From: Equibacterium sp963662035
GTDB lineage: Bacteria; Bacteroidota; Bacteroidia; Bacteroidales; UBA932
Assembly: GCA_963662035.1 (NCBI GenBank)
Contig: CAVLDO010000001.1
Location: 1 to 64,000 of the forward strand
DNA length: 64,000 nucleotides
Reading direction: 5' to 3'
The notes under the pieces were generated by a model, which was given only the letters and a program-made list of their open reading frames with translations, was not told the DNA's origin and did not search any database. Every line of letters starts with the position of its first letter. The first letter of the stretch is position 1. The position numbers and the translations under genes were made by a program. Below are positions 42,858-51,771 of the stretch, piece after piece.

Positions 42858-45650
42858 TCAAAGCATCTTCTTAAGGTATCTGCCGGTGTAGGACTCTTTG
42901 CAGCGGGCCACATCCTCGGGGGTGCCGCAGCACACGATGCTGCCGCCGGCCGCCCCGCCTTCGGGGCCCATATCCACAAGATAGTCCACACTCTTGAGCA
43001 CATCCATATTGTGCTCTATTATAATCACCGTGTTGCCCTGATCCACCAGCAGCTGCAGCACCTCCATAAGCTGCTTTATGTCGCCGAAGTGCAGCCCCGT
43101 GGTGGGCTCGTCCAGCAGATAGAGGGTGTTTCCGGTGCTCTTGCGGCTCAGCTCGGCGGCCAGCTTCACCCGCTGGCTCTCGCCACCGGAGAGGGTCGTG
43201 GAGGGCTGCCCCAGCTTCACATAGCCGAGTCCCACATCCTCCAGGGCCTTGATGCGGGGATAGATGTAGGGGTTGGAGCTGAAGAATTCGCACGCCTGGC
43301 TTATCGTCATCTCCAGCACGTCGTTTATGTTCTTCCCCTTGTAGTGCACCGCCAGGGTGTCGGGCTTGTATCGCTTGCCGCCGCACTCCTTGCAGGTCAC
43401 GTGCGCGGGGGGCAGAAAGCGCATCTCAATCTCCTGGATGCCGGCCCCTTTGCACGCCTCGCACCGGCCGCCGGCTGTGTTGAAAGAGAAACGCCCCGCC
43501 TTGAAGCCCCTGATTTTGGCATCGGGCGTCTGCCCGAACAGCTCCCGGATGGCGGTGAACACATTCACGTATGTGGCGGGATTGCTGCGGGGAGAGCGTC
43601 CTATGGGGCGCTGATCCACCTCAATCACCTTGTCTATGTTTTCGATCCCCTCCAGCGCGGCGTAGGGCAGCACCGGATAGAGCGAACGATATAGCTTATT
43701 ATTCAGCAGCGGCATCAGGGTTTGCGAAATCAGCGAACTCTTGCCGCTGCCGCTCACGCCGCTGACCCCCACCAGGCACCCCAGCGGGATTGTCAGGTCC
43801 ACATTTTTGAGGTTGTTGCCCCTTGCGGCGCGCAGCACCAGGCTCTTGCCGCTCCCCTTGCGCCGCACCGCAGGCACCTCGATGGCCTTGCGCCCCAGCA
43901 GATAATCGGTGGTGGGGGTCGGCGGGGCAGACGCTATATCCTTCGGCGAGCCGTTGTAGAGCAGTTCGCCCCCCAGTTCGCCCGCTCCGGGCCCGAGATC
44001 CACCAGCCAGTCCGCCTGCTCCATAATGTCGCGGTCGTGCTCCACCACCAACACCGAATTACCCTCGTCGCGCAGCGTCTTGAGCGACGCTATAAGCTTG
44101 TCGTTGTCTCTCTGGTGCAGCCCGATGCTGGGCTCGTCCAGAATGTAGAGGACATTAACCAGCTTGCTGCCGATCTGCGTGGCGAGCCTGATGCGCTGGC
44201 TCTCGCCGCCGGAAAGGGTCGCCACAGGGCGGTCCAGCGAGATGTATCCCAGCCCGACATCCTTGAGAAAGCCCACCCTGTCGCCAATCTCCTTGAGCAG
44301 GGCGCCGCCGATAATCTTCTGGCGGTGGTCAAGATGCAGCGGCAGCACCTTGACCCAATTGTAGAGAGCGTCGATGTCCATTGCCGCCACCTCAGCTATA
44401 TTCTTGCCGTCCAGACGGAAGCAGAGCGACTCCTGCTTGAGCCGCGTGCCGCCGCACTGGGGACATACCGTGTATTCCACATAGCGCTGCTCTTTGCGCG
44501 GGGCGTCATCCCCCTCCGAGGCGGCCGCCGCACGCGGAATGAGCCCTTCGAAGGTCACCATCTGCTGCTCGCTGCCGCTGCCCACCCTCAGCAGCTCCTC
44601 CGAGCCGTAGAGCAGCGCGCTCAGCGCCTCTTCTGAAATGGTGCCGATGGGGTCTTTGAGGGAGAACCGGTATTTTTTCGCCAGCGCCTCTATGGTGTCG
44701 AACAGGGCGTTCTTGCGGTAGGGGCCCAGCGGGACTATCCCGCCATCGGCAATCGAGCGGCCGGCATCGGGGATTATCTTTTCCCGCTCCATACATATCA
44801 CCTTGCCCAGACCGCCGCAATGCGGGCAGGCCCCCTGCGGCGAGTTGAACGAGAATGTATGCGGTGCCGGGGCGCTGAACGACATCCCCGTGTCGGGGCA
44901 GACATAGTTCTTGCTCAGAAAGCGCAGGGGGCCGCCGCCATATTCCATCAGGGCGATGCTCCCCTTGCCCTGCGACAGGGCCGTTGCAAGCGAAGAAACC
45001 ACCCTGTTGCGCGCGCTTGCATCTATCTTGAGCTTGTCCACCACAAGGTATATGAAGTGGGTCTTGTAGCGGTCCAGCGGAGTTATTGTGGAGAGGTCGC
45101 GCATTTCATCGTCCACCATCACCTGCGTGTAGCCCTTCTTTATTAGATGCTCGAACAGCTCTTTGTAATGTCCCTTGCGCCCCTGCACCAGCGGCGAGAG
45201 CAGCAGCAGCTTGCGTCCGGGGTATTCCTCCATTATCAGATCAGCTATCATCCGGTCTGTGTAGCGGACCATCTCCTTGCCGGTCACGGGAGAGTAGGCC
45301 AGGGCCGCGCGGGCATACAGCAGGCGGAAGAAGTCGTAGATCTCCGTCAATGTCCCCACCGTAGAGCGGGGATTGCGGCCCACGGTCTTCTGCTCTATGG
45401 CCAGGATGGGGCTCAGGCCGCTGATGTCGTCCACATCGGGACGCTCCAGCATCCCCATAAACTGCCGTGCGTAGGTGTTGAGGGTATCCACATAGCGGCG
45501 CTGACCTTCTGCATAAATCGTGTCAAAGGCCAGCGAGCTCTTGCCGCTGCCGCTCACGCCCGTCACCACCACCAGCTTGCCCCGGGGGATGGAGAGCGAT
45601 ATGTTCTTGAGATTGTGCGACCGTGCGCCTGTGATTACGATACTGTCCAT
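42858..45650 (-). CDS. uvrA: Excinuclease ABC subunit A
   Basis: 930 residues, typical of bacterial UvrA. DNA damage recognition ATPase of nucleotide excision repair. Two ABC ATPase modules: Walker A GVSGSGKSSLAFDTIYAEGQ near residue 31 with the signature ATLSGGESQRIRLATQIGSK, and Walker A GVSGSGKSSLISQTL with TTLSGGESQRVKLAAELSRK. Zinc finger cysteines are seen in CPHCGGLGKV, CPQCGGTRL, CEACKGAGIQEIEM and CKECGGKRY. The start codon touches the stop of the upstream metallo-hydrolase gene, so both are probably on one mRNA. Confidence 0.98.
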   Translation of the reverse strand: MDSIVITGARSHNLKNISLSIPRGKLVVVTGVSGSGKSSLAFDTIYAEGQRRYVDTLNTYARQFMGMLERPDVDDISGLSPILAIEQKTVGRNPRSTVGTLTEIYDFFRLLYARAALAYSPVTGKEMVRYTDRMIADLIMEEYPGRKLLLLSPLVQGRKGHYKELFEHLIKKGYTQVMVDDEMRDLSTITPLDRYKTHFIYLVVDKLKIDASARNRVVSSLATALSQGKGSIALMEYGGGPLRFLSKNYVCPDTGMSFSAPAPHTFSFNSPQGACPHCGGLGKVICMEREKIIPDAGRSIADGGIVPLGPYRKNALFDTIEALAKKYRFSLKDPIGTISEEALSALLYGSEELLRVGSGSEQQMVTFEGLIPRAAAASEGDDAPRKEQRYVEYTVCPQCGGTRLKQESLCFRLDGKNIAEVAAMDIDALYNWVKVLPLHLDHRQKIIGGALLKEIGDRVGFLKDVGLGYISLDRPVATLSGGESQRIRLATQIGSKLVNVLYILDEPSIGLHQRDNDKLIASLKTLRDEGNSVLVVEHDRDIMEQADWLVDLGPGAGELGGELLYNGSPKDIASAPPTPTTDYLLGRKAIEVPAVRRKGSGKSLVLRAARGNNLKNVDLTIPLGCLVGVSGVSGSGKSSLISQTLMPLLNNKLYRSLYPVLPYAALEGIENIDKVIEVDQRPIGRSPRSNPATYVNVFTAIRELFGQTPDAKIRGFKAGRFSFNTAGGRCEACKGAGIQEIEMRFLPPAHVTCKECGGKRYKPDTLAVHYKGKNINDVLEMTISQACEFFSSNPYIYPRIKALEDVGLGYVKLGQPSTTLSGGESQRVKLAAELSRKSTGNTLYLLDEPTTGLHFGDIKQLMEVLQLLVDQGNTVIIIEHNMDVLKSVDYLVDMGPEGGAAGGSIVCCGTPEDVARCKESYTGRYLKKML

Positions 45651-46283
45651 CTATTGCAAAAAGGGATTGGCCGCCGTTTCGTCTTCGATGGTGGTGGCAT
45701 AGCCGTGCCCGGGCAATACATCGGTCTGCGGCGGCAGGGGCAGTATTCTTTCCCTGATGCTGCAGAGCAACTGGTCAAAGTTGCCGCCGGGATGGTCGGT
45801 ACGCCCCACCCCGCCGCAAAAGAGGGTGTCGCCGCTGAACAGCAGCCCATCCTCTTTCAGATAGAGGCAGACGCCCCCCTGCGTGTGCCCGGGAGTCGGG
45901 ATTATCTCAAACCGCAGCCCCTCGGGCAAAAGCTCCGTACAGGTGCGGATGTCCAGAATCTCCCCCTCATAGGGCTCATACTGCAAGCCGAATGCGGGGC
46001 AGATGTGCGCCGCCGAGGCGAATGTGCCGCTGTCACAGGGGTGCATATACACCGGCACCCGCCACCTCTGCACTGTCTGCCTAAGCGAGAGCACGTGGTC
46101 GAAGTGGCCGTGGGTCAGCAGGACTGCCTTCGGCAAAAGCCCTTGCTGCTCTATAAAGTTTTCGAGCCGGGTGCGCTCCGCCTCACTGCCCGCCCCGGGG
46201 TCAATGATCACGCACTCGCCGCCGCCGTTGTACACCACATAATTGCATACTCTCAGCGCGTTGAAATAAAAAACCTTATACAT
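45651..46283 (-). CDS. Metallo-beta-lactamase-fold hydrolase (glyoxalase II-like)
   Basis: 210 residues. HxHxDH motif THGHFDHV at 57-64, then MHPCDS, TPGHTQGG, FSGDTLFCGGVGRTD and PGHGYATT supply the remaining metal ligands. The family hydrolyses thioesters such as S-lactoylglutathione or bacillithiol/CoA analogues; the true substrate cannot be told here. No signal peptide. Immediately upstream of uvrA with no spacer. Confidence 0.9.
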   Translation of the reverse strand: MYKVFYFNALRVCNYVVYNGGGECVIIDPGAGSEAERTRLENFIEQQGLLPKAVLLTHGHFDHVLSLRQTVQRWRVPVYMHPCDSGTFASAAHICPAFGLQYEPYEGEILDIRTCTELLPEGLRFEIIPTPGHTQGGVCLYLKEDGLLFSGDTLFCGGVGRTDHPGGNFDQLLCSIRERILPLPPQTDVLPGHGYATTIEDETAANPFLQ

Positions 46284-46288
46284 AGCCG

Positions 46289-46317
46289 CAAAATTAAAAA
46301 GTCTTTTAGTAATTTTG
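46289..46317. promoter_or_regulatory. Divergent TAnnTTTG elements between the metallo-hydrolase and deoxynucleoside kinase genes
   Basis: TAATTTTG on the minus strand at 46289-46296 (5 nt before the hydrolase ATG) and TAATTTTG on the plus strand at 46310-46317 (27 nt before the kinase ATG). No clear TTTG at -33 was seen for either. Both are perfect matches to the -7 consensus. Confidence 0.5.
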
Positions 46318-46344
46318 TGTGTTCAATCTTAAGAAAACGGTACA

Positions 46345-46959
46345 ATGCACATCGCCATCGCGGGAAATATCGGCAGCGGAAAAACCACCCTCACTCGTAT
46401 GCTTTGCGAGCACTTCAAGTGGACCCCCCGCTTCGAGCCTGTAGACCACAACCCCTATCTCGCCGATTTTTACGAAGATATGGAGCGCTGGTCGTTCAAT
46501 GTCCAAGTATATTTTCTGAACAAGCGCTTCCGCGACGTAGTGGAAATTGGGCGCAGCAGCGATGTTATAGTGCAGGACCGCACCATCTACGAAGATGCCA
46601 ACATCTTCGCCCCCAACCTTCACGATATGGGGCTTATGAGCAGCCGCGACTTCGAGAATTACAGCGACCTGTTCAGCCTTATGATCTCGCTGGTCAAGGC
46701 GCCCGACCTGCTTATATATCTGCGCAGTTCGGTGCCCAATGTAGTGGGCAAAATCCAGAAGCGCGGGCGCGAATATGAGAGCAGCATCCGCATCGACTAC
46801 CTCAACGGCCTCAACGAGCGCTACGAGAAGTGGATTTCGGGCTACAAAGACGGCAAACTGCTGATTCTGGATGTGGACCGCCTCAATTTCGAGGAGGAGC
46901 CGGCCGACTTCAGCACCGTCTGCGACCTTATCACCGCGCAGCTGCACGGCCTCTTCTAA
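46345..46959 (+). CDS. Deoxynucleoside kinase
   Basis: 204 residues. P-loop GNIGSGKTT at 7-15, the EP-x-(D/H)NPYL substrate segment near 31-39, WSFNVQVYFLNKRF, the QDRTIYED motif (DRS-like, Arg/Glu in catalysis) and a RGREYE lid near 140. This is the dCK/dGK-like monophosphate-forming kinase family common in Bacteroidota and Firmicutes, which salvages deoxynucleosides in the cytoplasm; specificity (dA/dG or dC) is not readable. Single gene. The 101 bp after it, before the convergent barrel gene, show no gene or clear terminator. Confidence 0.92.
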   Translation: MHIAIAGNIGSGKTTLTRMLCEHFKWTPRFEPVDHNPYLADFYEDMERWSFNVQVYFLNKRFRDVVEIGRSSDVIVQDRTIYEDANIFAPNLHDMGLMSSRDFENYSDLFSLMISLVKAPDLLIYLRSSVPNVVGKIQKRGREYESSIRIDYLNGLNERYEKWISGYKDGKLLILDVDRLNFEEEPADFSTVCDLITAQLHGLF

Positions 46960-47060
46960 CCCACTGCACAGCAGCAGAGTCCATCATCCTTCGCACGGCT
47001 TAAAGCTGCCGCCGATGCCGCCGCTCGCATCGCTCTTGCGCGCGGCGCATCCTTGCCATT

Positions 47061-48539
47061 TTAGAACAGCACCCCGACTGTCAGCGCCAGAGCCGCTCTG
47101 GAGCTTGAGTCCATTGTGGGCACCAGCATCACGCCCCCTACCGCCGCATAAGCCGAGAGCAGCGTGTTCAGGCGGTAAGTGTAGCGGGCGTCCAACCCTG
47201 CGCGGAGGTAATAGCTGCCGAGGTATTCCGCCTCGTCGCTGTACATATCGTTCACGAAATAGTTGCCGTCTACATTGGATCCGCCGTAGCTGTAGTCCGC
47301 CCCAAAGGCGAAGTTATATCCCAGATTGCCCGTCACCAGCAGCGAACTCTCGTGTGCCAGCTTCAGATTCTTGCCCAGTTTCACATACGGGGTGATGCCG
47401 TTGCCCTTGAGGGTAGCATCGGGCACGTAGCGTCGCAAATTTATCAGATTAAAGTCGGCGCCCGCCCCGAATGTCCAGTCAAAGCTGCCGTCTGTGGCTA
47501 TTGATGTGTACCGTGTGTAGCCCAGATTAGCCCGGGCCAGACTGTTGTCGGCTGTGGTTGTGCCCCCTTTGAGCCAGTAGTTAAGATTGTAGTCCACATC
47601 AAGGTTCAAGATGCGCCCGCGGTCGCCCCCAGCAAGATATTTGAGGCCCGCCCCCATCAGGAATTTGTCTACCTGACCTATTGTCGTGCCGGCCTGCGAA
47701 ACTGTCGTGCTCCCCTTGTGCAGGGAGAATCGCAGCAGCAGGCCCGGGCGGTTGTAAAAGAGGTCCGCCCCCATCAATGAGGCGGAGTAGCTGATGTCGC
47801 CGATGCCTGCATCGCCACCCGCCCAGCGGTTGCTGAACGAGCCAAGGCCGTTCATCAGTGCCACGGAGACGGCCTCGCCGCCTTTGTTGATGCAGCTGCT
47901 CTCCGGCATCGTTTTATACGAAAGGGTCAGGCCCAGCGTGTTTTCTTCATCGATCGCATAGGTGGCGCTGGGGGCGATTTCCAATTCAAAGCCGCTGTAG
48001 CGGGCCGTGGGCGCCTTGTTTTTATCGGCCACCTTGCCCTTGATATTGAGGCCCAGCCCCAGCGAGAGGGCGTCATCAAGCAGCAGCGGGCTGGCCGCGC
48101 GGATTAGCGCAGAAGCGCTGCCCCTCTTCCAGAGGAACTCTTCATCGTCGTTGAGCGCCACAAAAAAAGGCATATCCAGCTCCAGCGAATAAAGCGAATT
48201 GTTGTAGCGCGAATTGTGCAGGCGGTCGGCGTCAAAGTTCACTTCCGCCGCCACCTTGAATCCGGCGATGTCCATAAGCATATCCCCGCCCAGAGTCACA
48301 GTGTTCTGCCTGGAGGCCTCCCAGGCGTCGGTAAACGACCCGCCGGTGATGCTGCCGCCCAGAGCCGCATTGCGCCACAATGCCATATCCTCACGCGCAA
48401 GGCCCGCAGAGCAGGAGGTGCCGTACCACAGCGAACGCTCCGTGTTCAGCAGATACGACGCGCCGTCGTGAATGTCCTGCGCAGAAACTGCGGCCGCCGA
48501 GGCCAGAATGCATATAATGGATAGAATTGTCCTTTTCAT
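47061..48539 (-). CDS. Outer-membrane beta-barrel protein of unknown function
   Basis: 492 residues. Signal peptide MKRTILSIICILASAAAVSAQ, then alternating strands with tyrosine- and glycine-rich turns and a C-terminal strand ALALTVGVLF, the pattern of an outer-membrane barrel. Size and layout recall the DUF6850 barrel at 32881-34470, but I cannot show homology by eye. It lies alone between the deoxynucleoside kinase gene and the terminator of the alpha operon. Confidence 0.65.
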   Translation of the reverse strand: MKRTILSIICILASAAAVSAQDIHDGASYLLNTERSLWYGTSCSAGLAREDMALWRNAALGGSITGGSFTDAWEASRQNTVTLGGDMLMDIAGFKVAAEVNFDADRLHNSRYNNSLYSLELDMPFFVALNDDEEFLWKRGSASALIRAASPLLLDDALSLGLGLNIKGKVADKNKAPTARYSGFELEIAPSATYAIDEENTLGLTLSYKTMPESSCINKGGEAVSVALMNGLGSFSNRWAGGDAGIGDISYSASLMGADLFYNRPGLLLRFSLHKGSTTVSQAGTTIGQVDKFLMGAGLKYLAGGDRGRILNLDVDYNLNYWLKGGTTTADNSLARANLGYTRYTSIATDGSFDWTFGAGADFNLINLRRYVPDATLKGNGITPYVKLGKNLKLAHESSLLVTGNLGYNFAFGADYSYGGSNVDGNYFVNDMYSDEAEYLGSYYLRAGLDARYTYRLNTLLSAYAAVGGVMLVPTMDSSSRAALALTVGVLF

Positions 48540-48590
48540 ACAAAATCGGGGTTAATCGGGGCGAAGTTATGCAAATTCCGGGGTAAAACA

Positions 48591-48638
48591 AAAGCACAGC
48601 GCACTGCAGGCCTTGCGGTCTGCAGTGCGCCGTGCTTT
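48591..48638 (-). terminator. Terminator of the spc-alpha ribosomal operon
   Basis: Long inverted repeat: AAAGCAC...GTGCTTT outer arms and CGCACTGCAG...CTGCAGTGCG inner arms around a small loop, 14 bp after the rplQ stop. On the minus strand it is followed by TTTTGTTTT. Confidence 0.85.
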
Positions 48639-48652
48639 GCTGCGGGGAGATT

Positions 48653-49141
48653 CTACTCCTCGGCCTTGGGCGCTTCCTCTGCTTTGGGAGCCTCGGCCTT
48701 GGGGGCGTCGGCTTTTTTGCTGCGGCTGCGGCGGGTTGCCGGCTTCTTGGCAGAAGCCTTCTCGCCGGTGGCGAGTGCAGCCTCGTTGAAGTCCACCAGC
48801 TCGATGATAGCCATATCGGCTGCGTCACCTGCGCGGAAACCTGTCTTGAGGATGCGGGTGTATCCGCCCGGACGGTCTGCGATCTTGGGTGCCACAACGC
48901 GGAAGAGCTCGGTCACCGCCTCTTTCTGCTTCAGATAGCTGAACACGGTACGGCGGGAGTGGGTCGAGTCGTCTTTGCTCTTGGTGATGAGGGGCTCGAC
49001 ATACATCCTCAAAGCCTTTGCCTTAGCCACTGTGGTCTCGATTCTCTTGTGCATAATAAGAGAGCAGGCCATATTGGAAAGCATCGCCTTGCGGTGTCCG
49101 CTCTTGCGACCCAGATGGTTGATTGACTTGTTGTGTCTCAT
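48653..49141 (-). CDS. rplQ: 50S ribosomal protein L17
   Basis: 162 residues. The conserved core (MRHNKSINHLGRKSGHRKAM; ANMACSLIMHKRIETT; GGYTRI) is followed by a roughly 35-residue low-complexity tail rich in Ala, Lys, Pro and Glu (repeated APKAEE-like units), which is common in Bacteroidota L17. Last gene of the alpha operon, 6 bp after rpoA. Confidence 0.97.
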   Translation of the reverse strand: MRHNKSINHLGRKSGHRKAMLSNMACSLIMHKRIETTVAKAKALRMYVEPLITKSKDDSTHSRRTVFSYLKQKEAVTELFRVVAPKIADRPGGYTRILKTGFRAGDAADMAIIELVDFNEAALATGEKASAKKPATRRSRSKKADAPKAEAPKAEEAPKAEE

Positions 49142-49147
49142 ATCCTG

Positions 49148-50146
49148 TTATTCTTTTTTATCAATGTTGTACTTAGAAATGTCCATTCCGAAATTGAGCT
49201 TGAGCTTGTTCTCTACCAGGTACACAATCTCGGTGAGAGACTTCTTGCCAAAGTTGCGCAGCTTCATAAGCTCCTCCTTCTTGTGGGAAACCAAATCGGC
49301 GATAGTCTCGATCTCCACAGCCTTGAGGCAGTTGAGAGCGCGGACGGATATCTCCAGATCCTGAAGTTTGGTCATAAGATGGTGGCGTATGCGCAGCGAC
49401 TCCTCGTCAAGGTTCTTGTTCTCGGGCGCAGCCTGCTCCTCAAGGGTGATCTTGTCGTCGGAGAAGAGCATGAAGTGATAGATAAGTATCTTGGCCGCCT
49501 CCTTGAGCGCATCCTTGGGAGTAATGGAACCATCGGTGGTGATCTCGATAATCAGAGACTCATAGTCGGTCTTCTGCTCTACGCGGCAGTCTTCCCTGCG
49601 GTAGTTCACATTCTTGATGGGGGTGAATATCGAGTCGATCGCAATGGTTCCGATCGGCATTTTGTCGTCTTTGTTCTCGTCTGCGGGGACATAGCCGCGA
49701 CCCTTGCCGATTGAGAACTCCATCACGATTTTCACGTCGGGTTCCATCGTGCAGATGTGCAGGTCGGGGTTGAGTACCGTAAAGGCAGATAGGCTCTTGG
49801 CGAGGTCTCCTGCGGTGAATTCTTGCTTACCACTAACAGTCACTGTTGCAGTTTCGCCCTCCTCGGTCTCTATCATTCTCTTCAGACGGACTTGTTTGAG
49901 GTTAAGGATAATGTCAACCACATTCTCCATTACACCGGGGATTGTGTCAAACTCGTGCTTGACCCCCTCGATGCGGATCCTGGTGATGGCAAAACCCTCC
50001 AGCGATGAGAGCAAAATGCGGCGAAGCGCGTTACCTACTGTAGTCGCATAACCGGGTTCCAGAGGGCGGAACTCGAAACGGCCAAAGGTATCGGTAGCGT
50101 CCAGCATTATTACCTTATCAGGTCTTTGGAATGCTAATATTGCCAT
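49148..50146 (-). CDS. rpoA: RNA polymerase alpha subunit
   Basis: 332 residues. N-terminal dimerisation domain (FGRFEFRPLEPGYATTVGNALRRILLSSL) and C-terminal DNA/activator-binding domain (LEISVRALNCLKAVEIETIADLVS; NFGKKSLTEI). Standard place between rpsD and rplQ. Confidence 0.98.
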   Translation of the reverse strand: MAILAFQRPDKVIMLDATDTFGRFEFRPLEPGYATTVGNALRRILLSSLEGFAITRIRIEGVKHEFDTIPGVMENVVDIILNLKQVRLKRMIETEEGETATVTVSGKQEFTAGDLAKSLSAFTVLNPDLHICTMEPDVKIVMEFSIGKGRGYVPADENKDDKMPIGTIAIDSIFTPIKNVNYRREDCRVEQKTDYESLIIEITTDGSITPKDALKEAAKILIYHFMLFSDDKITLEEQAAPENKNLDEESLRIRHHLMTKLQDLEISVRALNCLKAVEIETIADLVSHKKEELMKLRNFGKKSLTEIVYLVENKLKLNFGMDISKYNIDKKE

Positions 50147-50187
50147 AAATTGATTTGTTTATTGGTGTTAGTGCTTAATTCACGCTG

Positions 50188-50793
50188 CTACTTGGAGTAC
50201 AACTCGACGATATACTGCTCGTTGATTGTCTCGGGGATTTCAGAACGCTCAGGGGTATTGAGATACTTGCCTGCGCATTTGTCGCTGTCCCACTCGATCC
50301 AGGAGTATTTGCCGGTCCCGTGGGAGAGGCTGTCCTGAATCACTTCAAGGCTCTTTGAACGCTCGCGCACACCAACAATGTCACCGGGACGGAGAATGGT
50401 GGAGGGGACATTGCAGACCTCACCGTTGCGGGTGATGTGGCAGTGGCTCACCAGCTGACGTGCAGCCGCTCTGGTGGGAGCGATACCCATTCTGTATACC
50501 AGGTTGTCGAGACGGCTCTCAAGAAGGGTGATGAGGTTCTCACCTGTACGGCCCTTCATTTTTGCCGCCTTCTCGTACATAGAGCTGAACTGACGCTCCA
50601 GAAGACCGTAAGTGTATTTAACCTTCTGCTTCTCCGCCAGCTGAACGCCGTACTCGGACACTTTCTTGCGCTTCTTGGCCAAGCCGTGCTGTCCCGGAGG
50701 ATAGTTCTTCTTGTCCAGATACTTGTCCGGTCCATAGACCGGCTCACCAAATTTACGGGCTATTTTGGTTTTAGGCCCTGTATATCTTGCCAT
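50188..50793 (-). CDS. rpsD: 30S ribosomal protein S4
   Basis: 201 residues. N-terminal MARYTGPKTKIARKFGEP and the S4 RNA-binding domain (RLDNLVYRMGIAPTRAAARQLVSHCHI). It binds 16S rRNA early in assembly and is the usual autoregulator of alpha operons in other bacteria; no such control can be shown here. The N-terminal region lacks the CxxC zinc pairs of some S4 proteins. Confidence 0.98.
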   Translation of the reverse strand: MARYTGPKTKIARKFGEPVYGPDKYLDKKNYPPGQHGLAKKRKKVSEYGVQLAEKQKVKYTYGLLERQFSSMYEKAAKMKGRTGENLITLLESRLDNLVYRMGIAPTRAAARQLVSHCHITRNGEVCNVPSTILRPGDIVGVRERSKSLEVIQDSLSHGTGKYSWIEWDSDKCAGKYLNTPERSEIPETINEQYIVELYSK

Positions 50794-50816
50794 ATTTCTG
50801 ATTCCTTTTTAGAAGA

Positions 50817-51206
50817 TTAAACTTTACGACGACCTTTGGGACGGCAACCGTTGTGGGGCAGCGGTGTTACGTCGATGATTTCAGTAACCTCGATACCCTC
50901 GGTATGCACGGTGCGGATAGCGGACTCACGGCCGCTGCCGGGGCCCTTCACATAAGCCTTCACCTTGCGCAGACCCAGGTCGTAAGCAACCTTGGCAGCG
51001 TCCTGTGCAGCAACCTGGGCTGCATAGGGAGTGTTCTTCTTGGAACCTCTGAAACCCATCTTACCAGCAGAAGACCAGCTGATGACCTGGCCTGTGGAGT
51101 TGGTGATGGAGACGATTACATTGTTGAAAGTTGAAGAGACGTGAAGTTGTCCGTAAGCATCAACCTTAACAACTCTCTTTTTGTTTGTTGTAGTCTTTTT
51201 TGCCAT
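50817..51206 (-). CDS. rpsK: 30S ribosomal protein S11
   Basis: 129 residues; ISSxSTFNNVIVSITN-like core, WSSAGKMGFRGSKKNTPYAAQ and the C-terminal DVTPLPHNGCRPKGRRKV, all typical. A GGAG Shine-Dalgarno-like sequence lies upstream of the start, which is not common in this phylum. 12 bp after rpsM. Confidence 0.98.
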   Translation of the reverse strand: MAKKTTTNKKRVVKVDAYGQLHVSSTFNNVIVSITNSTGQVISWSSAGKMGFRGSKKNTPYAAQVAAQDAAKVAYDLGLRKVKAYVKGPGSGRESAIRTVHTEGIEVTEIIDVTPLPHNGCRPKGRRKV

Positions 51207-51218
51207 AATTCAAGTCTC

Positions 51219-51596
51219 CTATTTAGTAGCTTTCTTCTTGTTGGCGACAGTTTTCTTGCGGCCCTTGCGGGTGCGTGCATTGTTCTTGGTGCTCTGACCG
51301 CGGACAGGAAGACCGACTCTGTGACGGATGCCGCGATAGCAACCGATATCCATCAGTCGTTTAATGTTCATCTGAACCGAAGAGCGGAGCTCGCCCTCGA
51401 TTTTGTACTCTTCAGCAATCTTACCACGGATTGCTGCAATCTGGTCATCGTTCCAGTCCTTGACCTTGATGTCCTCATCAATGCCGAGCTCGGCGAGGAT
51501 TTTCTGGGAGGAACTGCGACCGATGCCGTAGATATAGGTAAGGCCTATAACTCCGCGCTTGTTTTTTGGTAAGTCAACTCCGGCTATACGTGCCAT
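51219..51596 (-). CDS. rpsM: 30S ribosomal protein S13
   Basis: 125 residues; MARIAGVDLPKNKRGVIGLT, IYGIGRSSSQKIL helix-two-turn-helix and the basic tail RGQSTKNNARTRKGRKK. Lies at the head of the alpha group after rpmJ. Confidence 0.98.
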   Translation of the reverse strand: MARIAGVDLPKNKRGVIGLTYIYGIGRSSSQKILAELGIDEDIKVKDWNDDQIAAIRGKIAEEYKIEGELRSSVQMNIKRLMDIGCYRGIRHRVGLPVRGQSTKNNARTRKGRKKTVANKKKATK

Positions 51597-51633
51597 AATT
51601 TATTATTACTTTTTAAGTTTATTCTATTAATAA

Positions 51634-51750
51634 TTATGCTTGACGCATTTTGAATTTCGGATTCTTCTTGCAAATAACATACAAGCGGCCTTTGCGTTTG
51701 ACGATCTTGCAATCGTCACTGCGCTTTTTGATGGATGTTTTAACTTTCAT
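51634..51750 (-). CDS. rpmJ: 50S ribosomal protein L36
   Basis: 38 residues (starts MKVKTSIKKRSDDCKIV, ends PKFKMRQA). Only two of the four zinc-ligand positions of classical L36 remain as Cys (Cys14 and Cys27): the first Cys is Ser and the final His is Phe, so this is a zinc-free type as found in other Bacteroidota. It lies between infA and rpsM, the normal place. Confidence 0.95.
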   Translation of the reverse strand: MKVKTSIKKRSDDCKIVKRKGRLYVICKKNPKFKMRQA

Positions 51751-51771
51751 ATCGCTATGATCAATTTAATG

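Noticed and set aside
46960..47060. Possible small RNA or terminator between the deoxynucleoside kinase and barrel genes
   Set aside because: Some G+C-rich partial inverted repeats (GCGCGCGGCGC) but no stem plus T run; no support for an RNA gene.
51634..51750. rpmJ as a broken gene because two zinc ligands are missing
   Set aside because: Zinc-free L36 is normal in this phylum; length and remaining residues are intact.
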